35,465 nucleotides of DNA from Massilia mucilaginosa (GCF_011682145.1 NZ_WHJH01000063.1:1-35465), one strand, 5' to 3'; shown: positions 1 to 8,494, numbered from the stretch's first letter. Notes: generated from the letters alone by a model not told the origin. Numbers and translations are program-made.

Positions 1-382
1 ATTTCTGCGTCATCCGTTCTTGCCTCGATACCCTGCGAAAACAGGGCCACAACATGCTCGCAGTGCTACAGCGCGCATTTGTCGGCGCGCCTATCCCATC
101 AGTTGCATAGCGGCTGAATAGTTACAATTTCTCCAGGCATATTGCGAAAATAGCCCCGGTTTTGGCCATCCCAAATTCGGTTTCAGTATCGCTCCGCGTT
201 ATGGGTCCCGCGTCAGAAATTGTCGATGCGCCGCCGATTTATGCAACATTCAATCCGTATGAGCAATTTCATAACTGTTGGTATTTATGCTACTATTCGG
301 CAATACGAACGGTCGACTCTGGGCCTTCTTCCTCTGCGTCGGAGTGCGGCGATACTTGTTTAATTCATTGTATGGAGAAAGC
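1..382. other. Upstream region without a recognised gene
   Basis: I see no convincing gene here. An open frame at 162-386 has no ribosome binding site and no recognisable composition. The stretch is visibly richer in A/T than the genes that follow and leads directly into a vgrG-like start at 383, so it probably holds the old vgrG promoter. I could not pick out a convincing -35/-10 pair. Confidence 0.4.
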
Positions 383-670
383 ATGAGCTTGCAAGATCTG
401 GTCAGCGAACGTCAGCATGACCGCTTGTTGCGTTTGTTTTTCTAAATGAGCATGGTCCATCGTCCCAACTTCTCTTCAGCCGCGTCGATGTATTCGAGGG
501 GCTTTCGCGTCCGTTCGCGTTCACGGTGGCACTTCTACCTGATGCCCCCCGATATCGCACTGAAGGAGCTGCAGAGGCAGATGAAGTGGGTCGAGCAGGT
601 TCGACGGAACAGCACCCGGCGCAGCCTGGGCGGTTCGATGAATATCAATAAGGGGCAGTCATGGACATAA
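383..670 (+). pseudogene. vgrG relic (5' end of a T6SS spike gene, frameshifted and truncated)
   Basis: Starting at ATG 383 behind a GGAG ribosome binding site, the frame reads MSLQDLVSERQHDRLLRLFF and stops at 443-445. This resembles the N-terminus of T6SS VgrG proteins. From 442 the neighbouring frame continues it (NEHGPSSQLLF, then SRVDVFEGLSRPFAFTVALL) to about 547. After a run of six C at about 546-551 the original frame resumes with PDIALKELQ. Two single-base indels at homopolymers would therefore restore a VgrG-like N-terminus. After about residue 65 the similarity fades and the frame stops at 668-670, overlapping the next start. The usual 600-plus residues of VgrG are absent. Sequencing error could explain the frameshifts but not the missing body. 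The homology call is from memory of the family. Confidence 0.6.
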
Positions 671-1776
671 TGGTGACCTCCAGCCACCTGCTGGCCGACT
701 TGACCACATCGCTCGATGTGGAAGGGCGCGAACACTTGGTCATTGTCGTTAAATCGAGCTGGCAGATACCCCGTCGCGGTGCGCGGCCGCGACCAATCGC
801 GCCACAGCCGCTGGAAGCGGGCGACGTCTTCTTTGCCGATCCCGGTACCAGCCCGATGAAGTACGGCAGTGACTTGGTGCGTTACAAACCGCGTTGCGAC
901 ATCCTGTTCGACGCGCAGGCTCACGCGCCGGCAGGAGCACCAGTGACCGAACTGGTGGCCGGTTTCAAGGTGGGCACCCTGCAAAAAGGGGTGAAGGTAA
1001 TCGGGCCACGCAAATGGCGCGTCCGGCTCGGCATGGCCAGCCTGACCAAGCCGGACCCGTTTGTCAGCATGCCGCTGCATTTTGGCTTTGCCTTCGGCGG
1101 AACGCGCACCTATCAAAAGGGCAGAGGCGATAAGGTGCAGACATTGACCGAAACCCTGGCCAGCAATCCTGTCGGCTTGGGCTGGATGGGTCCGAACACC
1201 GGGGCGGAGCTGCATGACCTGCCTGCCCCCAGCCTGGAACTGTTAGACGACCCGGTCAGGTCCCCCACCGGCAAACACCGGCCGGCGGCGTTTTCCGCCG
1301 TGGCGCGCAACTGGCCGGTCAGAAGACAGTACGCAGGCACCTATGACGCGCATTGGCAGCAGCAGACGTTTCCGTTTCTGCCCGAGGACTTCGATGAACA
1401 GTTTCACCAGTGTGCACCGGCGGACCAGCAAATACCCTACCCGAAGGGTGGTGAAGAAGTGGTCCTGCTCAACCTGATGGCTGGGCACGAAATCGTGCGC
1501 TTCAAGCTACCGGCCCTGGACAAGCTGCAGATCCGCGTGCTGAGGAAGGATTACAGCGTTGCAACGCCGGTACCGGTGGTTGATACATTGTATTTTGAGC
1601 CGGATAGCGAACGCTTCACGGCCGTGTGGCGTGCCAGCGTACCTGTGTTGCGCCGCATTCAGGAGTTCGATACCGTGGCGATCGGGCCCATCGACCTTCA
1701 GTGGTGGAGCAACAAGATCCTCGGTGTGGATGGCAATGGCTGCACCGGTTGCGACAGCAGAAAGGAAGCTGCATGA
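661..1776 (+). CDS. DUF2169 domain protein, T6SS effector-associated
   Basis: This 371-aa protein has the DUF2169 pattern near the N-terminus (EHLVIVVKSSWQI, residues about 23-35) and the later features of the family, such as SDLVRYKPRCDI near residue 68 and PKGGEEVVLLNLM near residue 260. DUF2169 proteins sit next to PAAR-like and toxin genes in T6SS islands and are thought to help load effectors on the spike. That role is family knowledge, not visible here. The start at 661 follows AAGGGG; an alternative ATG at 670 overlaps the stop of the vgrG relic. Its stop overlaps the next start (ATGA), so the two genes are probably translationally coupled. The C-terminus ends with a CTGCDS-type cysteine pair. 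No signal peptide is seen. Confidence 0.8.
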   Translation: MDIMVTSSHLLADLTTSLDVEGREHLVIVVKSSWQIPRRGARPRPIAPQPLEAGDVFFADPGTSPMKYGSDLVRYKPRCDILFDAQAHAPAGAPVTELVAGFKVGTLQKGVKVIGPRKWRVRLGMASLTKPDPFVSMPLHFGFAFGGTRTYQKGRGDKVQTLTETLASNPVGLGWMGPNTGAELHDLPAPSLELLDDPVRSPTGKHRPAAFSAVARNWPVRRQYAGTYDAHWQQQTFPFLPEDFDEQFHQCAPADQQIPYPKGGEEVVLLNLMAGHEIVRFKLPALDKLQIRVLRKDYSVATPVPVVDTLYFEPDSERFTAVWRASVPVLRRIQEFDTVAIGPIDLQWWSNKILGVDGNGCTGCDSRKEAA

Positions 1777-2882
1777 TGACGTTCTTCAATACGCGCGCGG
1801 CTGCGGATCGCCAGGAACCGGTGCGCCTGGCGATCCGCGCGGCCGGCCTGTGCTGCGCCGTTGGATACCACCTGCGCGCTGCCAGCTGCGCGCTGCGAGC
1901 GCACATGGACCATTTCCAGGAGAGCGAATTTCGCACCAGCAATTTCGACCCGATCATCGTGGCCCGGCTGCCCGACGATATGTATGGCCACGAGCGGCTG
2001 CAGCGCTGGGTCAGCCATGCGGTGCGCGATTGCGCCCAAGGCATGCGGGAGCCGCAATCCTTGCTGGACCCGGCGCGCACTGCGGTCGTGGTTCTGGCGC
2101 CGGATCCCACGCGTACACACACGGGCGATGGCTTTCATGCCGCGCTGGTTGCCAACGCGCTGCATCAGCTGCGCGCAGCCGAAGAAGCGGGCGCGGCACC
2201 TGACGCGGACGCGGACGCACGCATTGTCAAGGTGATTGCCAGCGGCCGGGCCGGCCTCGGTAACGCTTTGGAGCAGGCCATGCGCCTGCTGGGCGATCAG
2301 GCGGTCGAGCAAGTGCTGCTGATTGGTGTGGACAGCTATCTGAATGCGGCCGACGTGAACGCCATGCTGCGCGCCGAGCGCCTGCTGGTCAAAGGTAACA
2401 GCAATGGCTTTCTTCCTGGCGAAGCGGCCGCAGCGCTGCTGCTGACCCTTGCAACGCCTGATGCCCGCGGCGTTTTCATCGAAGGAATTGGCCATGCAGA
2501 CGAAGCGGGTCGGCCCGATGGCAGCGTGCCGAGCCGCGCGGTCGGTCTGACCGAGGCCCTACGCGCCGCTTGCGGGCAGGCCCGGGTTGCGCCGGCGGAC
2601 CTCGATTTCCGGCTCAGCGACCAGAATGGCGAACAATTTTTCGCGCGCGAATCGGCCAATGCCGTGACGCGCATCATGTTTGGCGCGCAGCAGCTGGTGC
2701 ACCTGACCCTGGCCGACAAAATCGGCGAAGTGGGGGCTGCCACCGGTGTTGCCATGCTGGCCTGGCTGTCGCATGAGATGCCGCACAACGACCACAGCCC
2801 CGGCGACCTGGGCGTACTACATTTGGCCAATGACGGCGGGGACCGCTGCGCTGTCGTCGTTCGCCACACCGGAGAGAACTAG
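1773..2882 (+). CDS. Beta-ketoacyl synthase-like (thiolase-fold) protein of a T6SS island, catalytically degenerate
   Basis: A 369-aa protein starting at the ATGA overlap with the DUF2169 gene; the open frame extends further upstream but the coupled start is preferred. It keeps thiolase-fold landmarks: VEQVLLIGVDSYL (about 178-190), GFLPGEAAAALLL (about 212-224), and a C-terminal DKIGEVGAATGVAML. Where active ketosynthases have an A-C-S-G nucleophile elbow, this one reads ASGRAGLGNAL (about 156-166), with no cysteine, and the C-terminal histidine motif is also absent. Such proteins are commonly annotated as ketosynthase-like next to DUF2169 and DUF4150 genes. A structural or chaperone role in effector delivery is more likely than fatty-acid chemistry; that is inference. 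Confidence 0.72.
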   Translation: MMTFFNTRAAADRQEPVRLAIRAAGLCCAVGYHLRAASCALRAHMDHFQESEFRTSNFDPIIVARLPDDMYGHERLQRWVSHAVRDCAQGMREPQSLLDPARTAVVVLAPDPTRTHTGDGFHAALVANALHQLRAAEEAGAAPDADADARIVKVIASGRAGLGNALEQAMRLLGDQAVEQVLLIGVDSYLNAADVNAMLRAERLLVKGNSNGFLPGEAAAALLLTLATPDARGVFIEGIGHADEAGRPDGSVPSRAVGLTEALRAACGQARVAPADLDFRLSDQNGEQFFARESANAVTRIMFGAQQLVHLTLADKIGEVGAATGVAMLAWLSHEMPHNDHSPGDLGVLHLANDGGDRCAVVVRHTGEN

Positions 2883-3269
2883 ATGGAAACACATGTCTAC
2901 GCAAACGAAAATGAAGTGTGCTCCAAGGCAGCCGATGGTAAATCTACTGCCGGCCCCGATCCTTGCTGGAGTCCTCCCGCACCGACTGCCGGCCCGGTCG
3001 TCGTCCCCTATACCAACACAGCGTTTGCCAAGGAACTGAGCAACGGTTCCAGCACCGTTTTCGTGTGCGGCACGCCGGTCGCATTGCGCGATAAATCCTA
3101 TCTTGCCAACAGCGTTGGCGATGAACCGGCCACGCGCAACCTGGGCATGGGGGTATCGAGCCACGATATCAAGGGCGATGCCTATTTCATTGACTGGTCA
3201 CCAAATGTCAAAGTGGAAGGCCTGAATGTCTGCCGCCACAACGATCCAATGACGCATAACCACGGGTAA
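2883..3269 (+). CDS. DUF4150 / PAAR-like T6SS spike-tip protein
   Basis: This 128-aa protein matches the DUF4150 (PAAR-like) family along its length: VYANENEVCSK at the start, VVPYTNTAFA near residue 42, LRDKSYLANSVGDE near residue 68, and the closing VEGLNVCRHNDPMTHNHG with its histidines. PAAR-like proteins cap the VgrG trimer and carry or recruit toxins. It starts directly after the stop of the ketosynthase-like gene, with GGAGAG as ribosome binding site, and is followed after 5 bases by the toxin gene. In many relatives the toxin is fused to this domain; here it is a separate polypeptide. Confidence 0.88.
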   Translation: METHVYANENEVCSKAADGKSTAGPDPCWSPPAPTAGPVVVPYTNTAFAKELSNGSSTVFVCGTPVALRDKSYLANSVGDEPATRNLGMGVSSHDIKGDAYFIDWSPNVKVEGLNVCRHNDPMTHNHG

Positions 3270-3274
3270 CAGGA

Positions 3275-4579
3275 ATGCAGACGCCGGCCAATTCCCCAAC
3301 CACTATCTATCTCGATACCTTCAACAAACATTCTGCGTGCGCGGACGACGAGAAACTAGTCAGGGACAAGTGTAAGCCAGAACCGGAACAATCTGAAGAA
3401 GACAAAAAGAAGGGCAAGCCAAAGCCAGAGAGAAAGGGGATTGGCGGAAAACTGGCCACGGCCGCGAAAGCGCTTGATGATGCCGGCAAGCTGGCCGCCG
3501 GCTACAAGCGAGACCCCGGCAGCAAGACTGCTTTTGATGGCAACGGCTGGATGGATGACCATTGCACGGGCCAGTGGATTTCCCCGATCCACAGCGCTGA
3601 CCCGGAGTTTGAAAAGAATCTCACTGAGATGCTCGAAAACATCGAGGACAAAAAATTGCGCCTGATGTTGGACGGCTTCGACGAACTGTTGGAAGTCGCG
3701 GTTGCAAAGGCCGGCCCCAAGGCGCAGGAAATAGCCTCCGATTTCGTGTTCTGGTCCGGTGTGAAGGCAGGAGTCGGCGTGCTCACTGCGGAGACCTTGC
3801 TGGGACCTTACCTGATGGGCGCGTGGACTGTCACTGACTTGTTTCTTACAGCTAAAAAGCTGGCGGAAATAGCCGGCGACAAGGGCAAGGCCGCATTGGA
3901 CGCCTTGGAAAAAACCAAAAATATCGGCGACAAGGCCAAGGATATTCTCGACAGCTACAAAAAAGAACCGCATCGCGCCCATGCGGATGCCATGAGCCTG
4001 ATGGCGCAACTCGATACGTGCCTGCGAGCCCGCAAATGCCTGCTGGTGCCCTTCAAGAACGCGGATAGCGACGGCGGTACGGATAAAGAAGAAAGCGCCA
4101 AGCGCACGGCGGCCAGCGGCAAGAAAACCACGGTAACAAACAGTAAGGCCAAGTCGCAGGCAAAACACGGGCTTGGGTGCTGCCCTGGCCAGACCGGCCA
4201 TCATATTCTCCCGAATGCAATGGTGGAAGGCGCCGGCTGCGACGGGTACGACTACGACAATGCGCCGACCATGTGTATGGAAGGCGCCAATAACGCTGCG
4301 CTTCATGGCAGCCACGGTATGGCGCACAACAACCTGAAGGTGGCCATGTTCGACTATACGAAAAAAACCGGCAAAAGCAAGCTATCCTATGTCGACGCCA
4401 GGAAGCATGCGATCGATGCAGTGCAGATGGCCGGCGCGATCCAGTGCGACCGGAAATGCCTGGAAGCCCAGCTCGATGCGCACTACAAGTGCGATGGCAA
4501 GGAATTGAATGCCAATGCAGGCGTCGGCGGTGGCACGAAGAAAACGCCACCACCCGTGAACGACCAAGACAACGGATAG
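3275..4579 (+). CDS. Putative T6SS nuclease effector, HNH/Endo VII fold (GHH-type)
   Basis: A 434-aa protein. The N-terminal part is charged and low-complexity (residues 20-60, Lys/Glu/Pro-rich). Residues 155-195 are hydrophobic, possibly membrane-interacting helices used in delivery. The C-terminal domain (about 295-405) carries GCCPGQTGHHILP, then a cluster of N, H and H (NNAALHGSHGMAH, residues 339-351) and several cysteines. This fits HNH/Endo VII toxins with a GHH signature (Tox-GHH2-like), predicted DNases. His309/310 and the later histidines are the likely catalytic and metal-binding residues. It lies between a PAAR-like gene and a likely immunity gene, so a role in killing rival bacteria is inferred. 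The ribosome binding site is weak (AGGA directly before ATG), suggesting coupling to the DUF4150 gene. Confidence 0.78.
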   Translation: MQTPANSPTTIYLDTFNKHSACADDEKLVRDKCKPEPEQSEEDKKKGKPKPERKGIGGKLATAAKALDDAGKLAAGYKRDPGSKTAFDGNGWMDDHCTGQWISPIHSADPEFEKNLTEMLENIEDKKLRLMLDGFDELLEVAVAKAGPKAQEIASDFVFWSGVKAGVGVLTAETLLGPYLMGAWTVTDLFLTAKKLAEIAGDKGKAALDALEKTKNIGDKAKDILDSYKKEPHRAHADAMSLMAQLDTCLRARKCLLVPFKNADSDGGTDKEESAKRTAASGKKTTVTNSKAKSQAKHGLGCCPGQTGHHILPNAMVEGAGCDGYDYDNAPTMCMEGANNAALHGSHGMAHNNLKVAMFDYTKKTGKSKLSYVDARKHAIDAVQMAGAIQCDRKCLEAQLDAHYKCDGKELNANAGVGGGTKKTPPPVNDQDNG

Positions 4580-4586
4580 GACGAAT

Positions 4587-5609
4587 ATGCAGATGACACT
4601 GAAAGAATATGCCGCCAACCTCAGCACATTTTATGTCTATGGATGTGTGGTGCGCGACCGGACGCGTTTTGGCTTTATTGCCGATCGCTGGTATACCGAT
4701 GAAGAAGTCGAGGAAGAAGAGAAAAGCCGCAGTAGCCGGGACCGTCGCGACAAGCACTTGGTTACGTTTTTCCGTAATGGCGACCCAGGCAAGCAGTGGG
4801 GGTGGACCCTGCTGGAAGACTGGGCAACCGTGTACATCGGCGCGGCGACCAAGCCGCAGAGCCAGTTCATTGCCCTGGAAATGGAAGACTCCTCGGCCTA
4901 TGTGATCGGCAGCGGTGTCAGCTACATGGATACCCCGGTCGAAGATTGCAAGGGCAATCCCCTGCGCGGGGGGATACGCCGCACCAAGATGATCGAAGGC
5001 TACGCCTATGTTTGCGGGGGCGTCAGGTCGGTCGGCAAGCGGCTTGGCAAGGGCGAATGGTTTTCGCACTCGCAGGCCATTCCAGAACTGGCGGATTGGA
5101 GTGAGGGCGGCTTCGATGACATCGCCGGATTCAACGAAAACGATCTGTATGCAGTTGGCGGCAAGGGCGACGTCTGGCACTACAACGGCAAGACGTGGCA
5201 GCAGGTGTCGTTCCCGACCAATATCTGGACCAGGACAGTCTGCTGCGGCGGCGATGGCAATGTCTATATCTCGTGCTACGAGGGATTGACTTTCATGGGG
5301 CGTGAAAACCGCTGGAAGAAAATCTATGACGGCGGCATCAGCCTCGGGTTCAAGGACATGGTCTGGCACGAAGGCAAAGTCTGGTGCACCAACGACAACG
5401 GGGTATGGACGATCGAGAACGGCAAGCTGGCACGGGCCAGCGGCCTGCCCTCGGACATCTACGTATGTTCCGGTAGCCTGTCGGTCAACGACGGCGTGAT
5501 GCTGATGGCTGGCCTGGGCGGCGCTGCATTTATGGAAAACGGCCAGTGGCACAACCTGTTCCTGCGCGGCGAAATGGAAATGGCCGTGCGCAAGTCGAAC
5601 GCGCCGTGA
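4587..5609 (+). CDS. Beta-propeller-like protein, probable immunity protein for the upstream nuclease
   Basis: This 340-aa protein has no signal peptide. Its second half is built of repeated WD40/kelch-like strands: IAGFNENDLYAVGGKGDVWHY, then GGDGNVYISCYEGL, then MVWHEGKVWCTNDNGVWTI, each with a Gly-x-Val-Trp or Gly-x-Val-Tyr core. The N-terminal 60 residues are charged, with an acidic EEVEEEEK stretch. It starts 7 bases after the toxin stop behind AGGA, the usual place for an immunity gene. Beta-propeller partners of this kind recur downstream of DUF4150-linked toxins. The alternative is a generic adaptor. The immunity role is inference from position. Confidence 0.6.
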   Translation: MQMTLKEYAANLSTFYVYGCVVRDRTRFGFIADRWYTDEEVEEEEKSRSSRDRRDKHLVTFFRNGDPGKQWGWTLLEDWATVYIGAATKPQSQFIALEMEDSSAYVIGSGVSYMDTPVEDCKGNPLRGGIRRTKMIEGYAYVCGGVRSVGKRLGKGEWFSHSQAIPELADWSEGGFDDIAGFNENDLYAVGGKGDVWHYNGKTWQQVSFPTNIWTRTVCCGGDGNVYISCYEGLTFMGRENRWKKIYDGGISLGFKDMVWHEGKVWCTNDNGVWTIENGKLARASGLPSDIYVCSGSLSVNDGVMLMAGLGGAAFMENGQWHNLFLRGEMEMAVRKSNAP

Positions 5610-5703
5610 GCGGCGCGACCAGCGCTGCCGCCATGGAGCAGGCGCCGTGCCGGCTGGACCACTAACGTATTCCCGCTAAACCCACCTTGAGCTTGACGAT
5701 TCA

Positions 5704-7089
5704 ATGACGACTGATCCAGTCCCTTTCCCGATTATTGCGCCGCTGGTGCGCCGCCATGCGGAAGATGCCGTCTTCTATTGGTCGCAGCATGACGGCTCGG
5801 CGAGTTCACCGCACCTGACCCTGGCCGAGCTGGGGCGCTTCAGCGCAATGCTCGCTGCACACCTCGAAGGGCTGGAAGTGGCAGGCCCTGAGGGTTGGGG
5901 CCTGGCCCTGGCCGCGCTGGAGCGCTGGAAGAAGCCCGGCGAAGCATTTGTCTGCGCCTGCCTGGCCCTGCAAGCGGGCAACGCGGCGCAGCTCGATGAA
6001 TTGCTGGCACATGTGCGCGCCCGTCCCGATGAATTGCTGCGCGGCGTGATCAGTGCGTTCGGCTGGGTGCCGCATGCGCAAGCGGTTGCCATCATTTATG
6101 CGTGGAGCGCGCCCACCAGCGATCCCATTCGTCAAACTGTGGCCTTGCGTGCCACCGCCTTGCTGGGCGCTGCCGCCACGGCCTCCCTGGCGCAGCCACT
6201 GGCGTTGTTCCTGAACAGTCCCGACGAGCATGTACGCGCGGCTGCCTGTCGTGTTGCCGCTGTCGCCAGTGCGGGCGACAGCCTGCACAATGCAGCCCTG
6301 CGCGCCGGCCTGCAGGATCCATGTCTGGCTGCGCGGGCTGAAGCGGCGATCGCGCTTGGCGGTCGTCCGCCCCTTCGGGCAAGCCACGATGCCGACGACG
6401 CAATTGTGGCGGCCGAAACTCTCTGGCAATGCGTGATTGTCCAGGTCAAACTGCACAACGCGACAACCGGCTGGTACCGCAAACAAGCCCTGCGCCGCCT
6501 GCAGCGCTGGGTGCAGTTGCTGGCTATACTGATACCAATCGGCAATCCCAACCTGGCCGCACTGATCAATTTCATGCCGGCTCGGGTGGCCCTGCGCTTC
6601 ATTGCCTACCATGGCGACAGTGCGCACTTGCCTTACGTGATCGCCCAGATGCGCGACCCGGCCACTGCGCGCTACGCTGGCTGGGTATGGCAAACGATCA
6701 CCGGGGTTGACCTGCGCGCCAGCGCGCTGGTCCTACCAGAACCGCATGCCGGTTCCGACACCCCGGAGCTTGGCGATGCCCGCGAGGATGCCGATCTGGG
6801 CCTGCCTGTGCCTGACGCCGACGCCATTGCTGGCCATTCCAGCGTTCCGCTGGCAGAAGGTCAGCAATATCTGCAGGGGCAAGTGCTCAACCCTATGCGC
6901 GCCCTGTCCCTACTGAAGCACGCCGTGCAAGCCGAGCGCGGTATCGCGGCCCAATATCTGCTCGCGCTCCCTCCCGGTGAGTCAGGCGCTCCGCACGCCC
7001 GGCTTTCGATACGCGCTGCTGCACCATTGCAAATCCGCTCTGCGAACAAGCTACGCGACCAGTTTGCGCAAAGCGGTATTGGCGCATGA
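5704..7089 (+). CDS. TIGR02270-family protein (HEAT-like repeats), T6SS-associated
   Basis: A 461-aa, alanine- and leucine-rich, helical protein. The N-terminus (PIIAPLVRRHAEDAVFYW), LGRFSAMLAAHLEGLEVAG near residue 45 and the repeated helical pairs in the middle (about residues 130-240) fit the TIGR02270 family, which occurs in T6SS islands next to DUF2169 and DUF4150 genes; its molecular role is unknown. The C-terminus RALSLLKHAVQAERGIAAQY followed by a short basic tail keeps the family pattern, so I do not read the nearby open frame at 6977 as a frameshifted continuation. The gap to the upstream gene is 94 bases and the ribosome binding site is weak. Confidence 0.72.
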   Translation: MTTDPVPFPIIAPLVRRHAEDAVFYWSQHDGSASSPHLTLAELGRFSAMLAAHLEGLEVAGPEGWGLALAALERWKKPGEAFVCACLALQAGNAAQLDELLAHVRARPDELLRGVISAFGWVPHAQAVAIIYAWSAPTSDPIRQTVALRATALLGAAATASLAQPLALFLNSPDEHVRAAACRVAAVASAGDSLHNAALRAGLQDPCLAARAEAAIALGGRPPLRASHDADDAIVAAETLWQCVIVQVKLHNATTGWYRKQALRRLQRWVQLLAILIPIGNPNLAALINFMPARVALRFIAYHGDSAHLPYVIAQMRDPATARYAGWVWQTITGVDLRASALVLPEPHAGSDTPELGDAREDADLGLPVPDADAIAGHSSVPLAEGQQYLQGQVLNPMRALSLLKHAVQAERGIAAQYLLALPPGESGAPHARLSIRAAAPLQIRSANKLRDQFAQSGIGA

Positions 7090-7145
7090 AGACCGCGCGC
7101 GAGCCGTGGCACTATGCCGACATGCTGGCCCAACGCCTGCGGTAA
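7086..7145 (+). CDS. Tiny ORF coupled to the upstream gene by an ATGA overlap; possible gene remnant
   Basis: ATG 7086 overlaps the stop of the TIGR02270-type gene and encodes only 19 residues (MKTAREPWHYADMLAQRLR) before a stop. The overlap and ordinary codon use suggest the start of a former downstream gene. In another frame, 7130-7240 also reads like protein (EALLFILIGAEQWRARCRD). I cannot name the original product. Confidence 0.25.
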   Translation: MKTAREPWHYADMLAQRLR

Positions 7146-7369
7146 GGGAGGCGCTGCTATTCATTCTGATCGGCGCGGAACAATGGCGCGCACGCTGCCG
7201 CGACATGCGCCCGCATTTTGATGCCCAGGTGTCCCAAGCCGAACCCATATCGTTAGGAGTGAAGAGGGGAAACGGAAAAAATAGCACGCTAAGGCGGGTG
7301 AGGCTGACGTCGAGGGTCCGGTTTCGCCTGAGGCCAATGTGTCCGTTGCCGCCCCATAGCAGAGAGACC

Positions 7370-7594
7370 TTAATGCGGTGCACCGCTGTCAGTGCCTACA
7401 AATCTGAGCGCTGCATCTACTTCTCCAGCTAGTGCAAGCTTAACGGCCAAATCCCACTGTTCTTGTACTGCCGGGTCCGCAGGGCCCCTGTCGGCGAGCA
7501 ATGACATTCCACTCAATAGGGTGGCAATCTCATCAGCGCCGGAAAGCTTAAGTTCTTCTTCTAAGAAAGCAAACATGGCAAGGTAATGTCGGCC
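7370..7594 (-). pseudogene. Orphan small gene, immunity-like, probably missing its start
   Basis: On the - strand the frame reads RHYLAMFAFLEEELKL, then ADEIATLLSGMSLLADRGPADP, a WDLAV helix and a stop at 7370. This resembles small acidic proteins of 70-90 aa that often follow polymorphic toxins. The first usable ATG is at 7576 and has no ribosome binding site. Upstream of about 7594 the sequence turns into the antisense of an alcohol dehydrogenase fragment, so the natural 5' end appears to be lost. The family assignment is weak; the truncation is inferred from the junction. Confidence 0.4.
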
Positions 7595-7666
7595 ATCAAT
7601 GACGTTTTTGACCGTCTCAAGCGCGGCGACGTGCCGTCGCGTGTCGTGCTCGACTTCGGCGCCTGA
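7586..7666 (+). pseudogene. 3' fragment of a zinc-dependent alcohol dehydrogenase gene
   Basis: On the + strand this stretch encodes MSAINDVFDRLKRGDVPSRV and closes with VLDFGA and a stop (7664-7666). The I-N-x-V-F-D-R-L-x-x-G-x-x-x-x-R-V-V-L-D-F pattern is the usual C-terminus of medium-chain zinc alcohol dehydrogenases (AdhP-like). Nothing upstream continues the protein: it runs into the antisense of the orphan gene. This marks a recombination or deletion breakpoint near 7580-7600. Confidence 0.5.
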
Positions 7667-7888
7667 GGTCGATGGCGTCCTCGTCGCTTCTTCCGTGCGG
7701 CTTGACCAAGGCCAGAACCGCAACGACGCGCCGGCAGGTCGGCCCACAGCGACCCGCCAACCGATGGCCGGGCGCGACCGCCGGCCCGCCATTGGCCAAT
7801 GGCCAATGGCCAAAGCGTACCCGTGTCGACGCCCCGGTGCGGCACGGCGCTGCGGTCCCGCACCGGGTCGTCTCCGAATGCGCGGAGC
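7667..7888. repeat. Non-coding scar with a ggccaat tandem repeat and a 10-bp inverted repeat
   Basis: No gene is visible between the dehydrogenase fragment and the end of the next gene. At 7794-7812 the heptamer ggccaat occurs two and a half times in direct repeat. At 7833-7842 and 7858-7867 there is a perfect 10-bp inverted repeat (cccggtgcgg / ccgcaccggg) around a 15-base loop. It lies just past the 3' end of the - strand gene ending at 7889 and could act as a transcript-end hairpin, but no T-run follows. Confidence 0.45.
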
Positions 7889-8320
7889 TCAGCGCCGCGT
7901 CAGTACGCCCGCCAGCTCGCTGGCCTTGCCCGATACGAGGCAGTGCAGCGGGTTGCCGGGTTTCGGATCAAGTTTCACTTTGCCGCTATTCTTTTGCACG
8001 GCGATCATGGTGGCGACGCAGAAGTTTGGCCCGGCAATGCCAGCGGTATATGCGGCGAAATTGGCCTTGTTATTGGTGGCGCTGGTGCAGTTGGCGCTCA
8101 GGTTGGTGATGGTGTCGTCCTGGGCCAGTTCGGCGCCTTTCTTGAAAGCGTCGGCCGAACACGTCCCGCCACGAATCACGAGGCCGTCGGTGGCCATGGC
8201 GTGGCCCGCCGCCATCACGCACAGTGCAAATGCCAGCGTGCGCTTGTCGAAAAAAGCAGGCATGCGCGCATTTTCTCCAAAAGTATGTTGAGCTTGAATG
8301 TCCTGGTGTTTGGTATTCAT
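7889..8320 (-). CDS. Small secreted cysteine-containing protein, unknown function
   Basis: A 143-aa protein. The start at 8320 is chosen because GAGGA lies about 6 bases upstream. A second in-frame ATG at 8263 would place the hydrophobic signal sequence (LAFALCVMAAGHAMA, cleavage likely after AMA) right at the N-terminus. The mature part has four cysteines (GGTC, ANC, NFC, LHC) that could form two disulfides, consistent with a periplasmic or exported protein. I do not recognise the family. It is the last gene of the - strand series and is 174 bases from the peptidoglycan hydrolase gene. Confidence 0.6.
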   Translation of the reverse strand: MNTKHQDIQAQHTFGENARMPAFFDKRTLAFALCVMAAGHAMATDGLVIRGGTCSADAFKKGAELAQDDTITNLSANCTSATNNKANFAAYTAGIAGPNFCVATMIAVQKNSGKVKLDPKPGNPLHCLVSGKASELAGVLTRR

Positions 8321-8494
8321 GATATTCCTCGATGTGATGAAAAGCCCCGTGAAAAGCGGAGGCGGGAGGCCCAAGGGCCGTGTCGATGCGACGGTAGAAC
8401 TCTTGCAATGAGACTCTCAGAATTTCTGCGTTACAGCGCGCATTCCTGTCGCCGGAGCGGCGGCAAGCGGACGCTCTTCCAGCACGGCAGCGCA

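Noticed and set aside
6977-7432. Frame-shifted continuation of the TIGR02270-type protein
   Set aside because: The original frame keeps a family-like C-terminus and stops at 7089. The other frame shows no clear continuation of the same protein.
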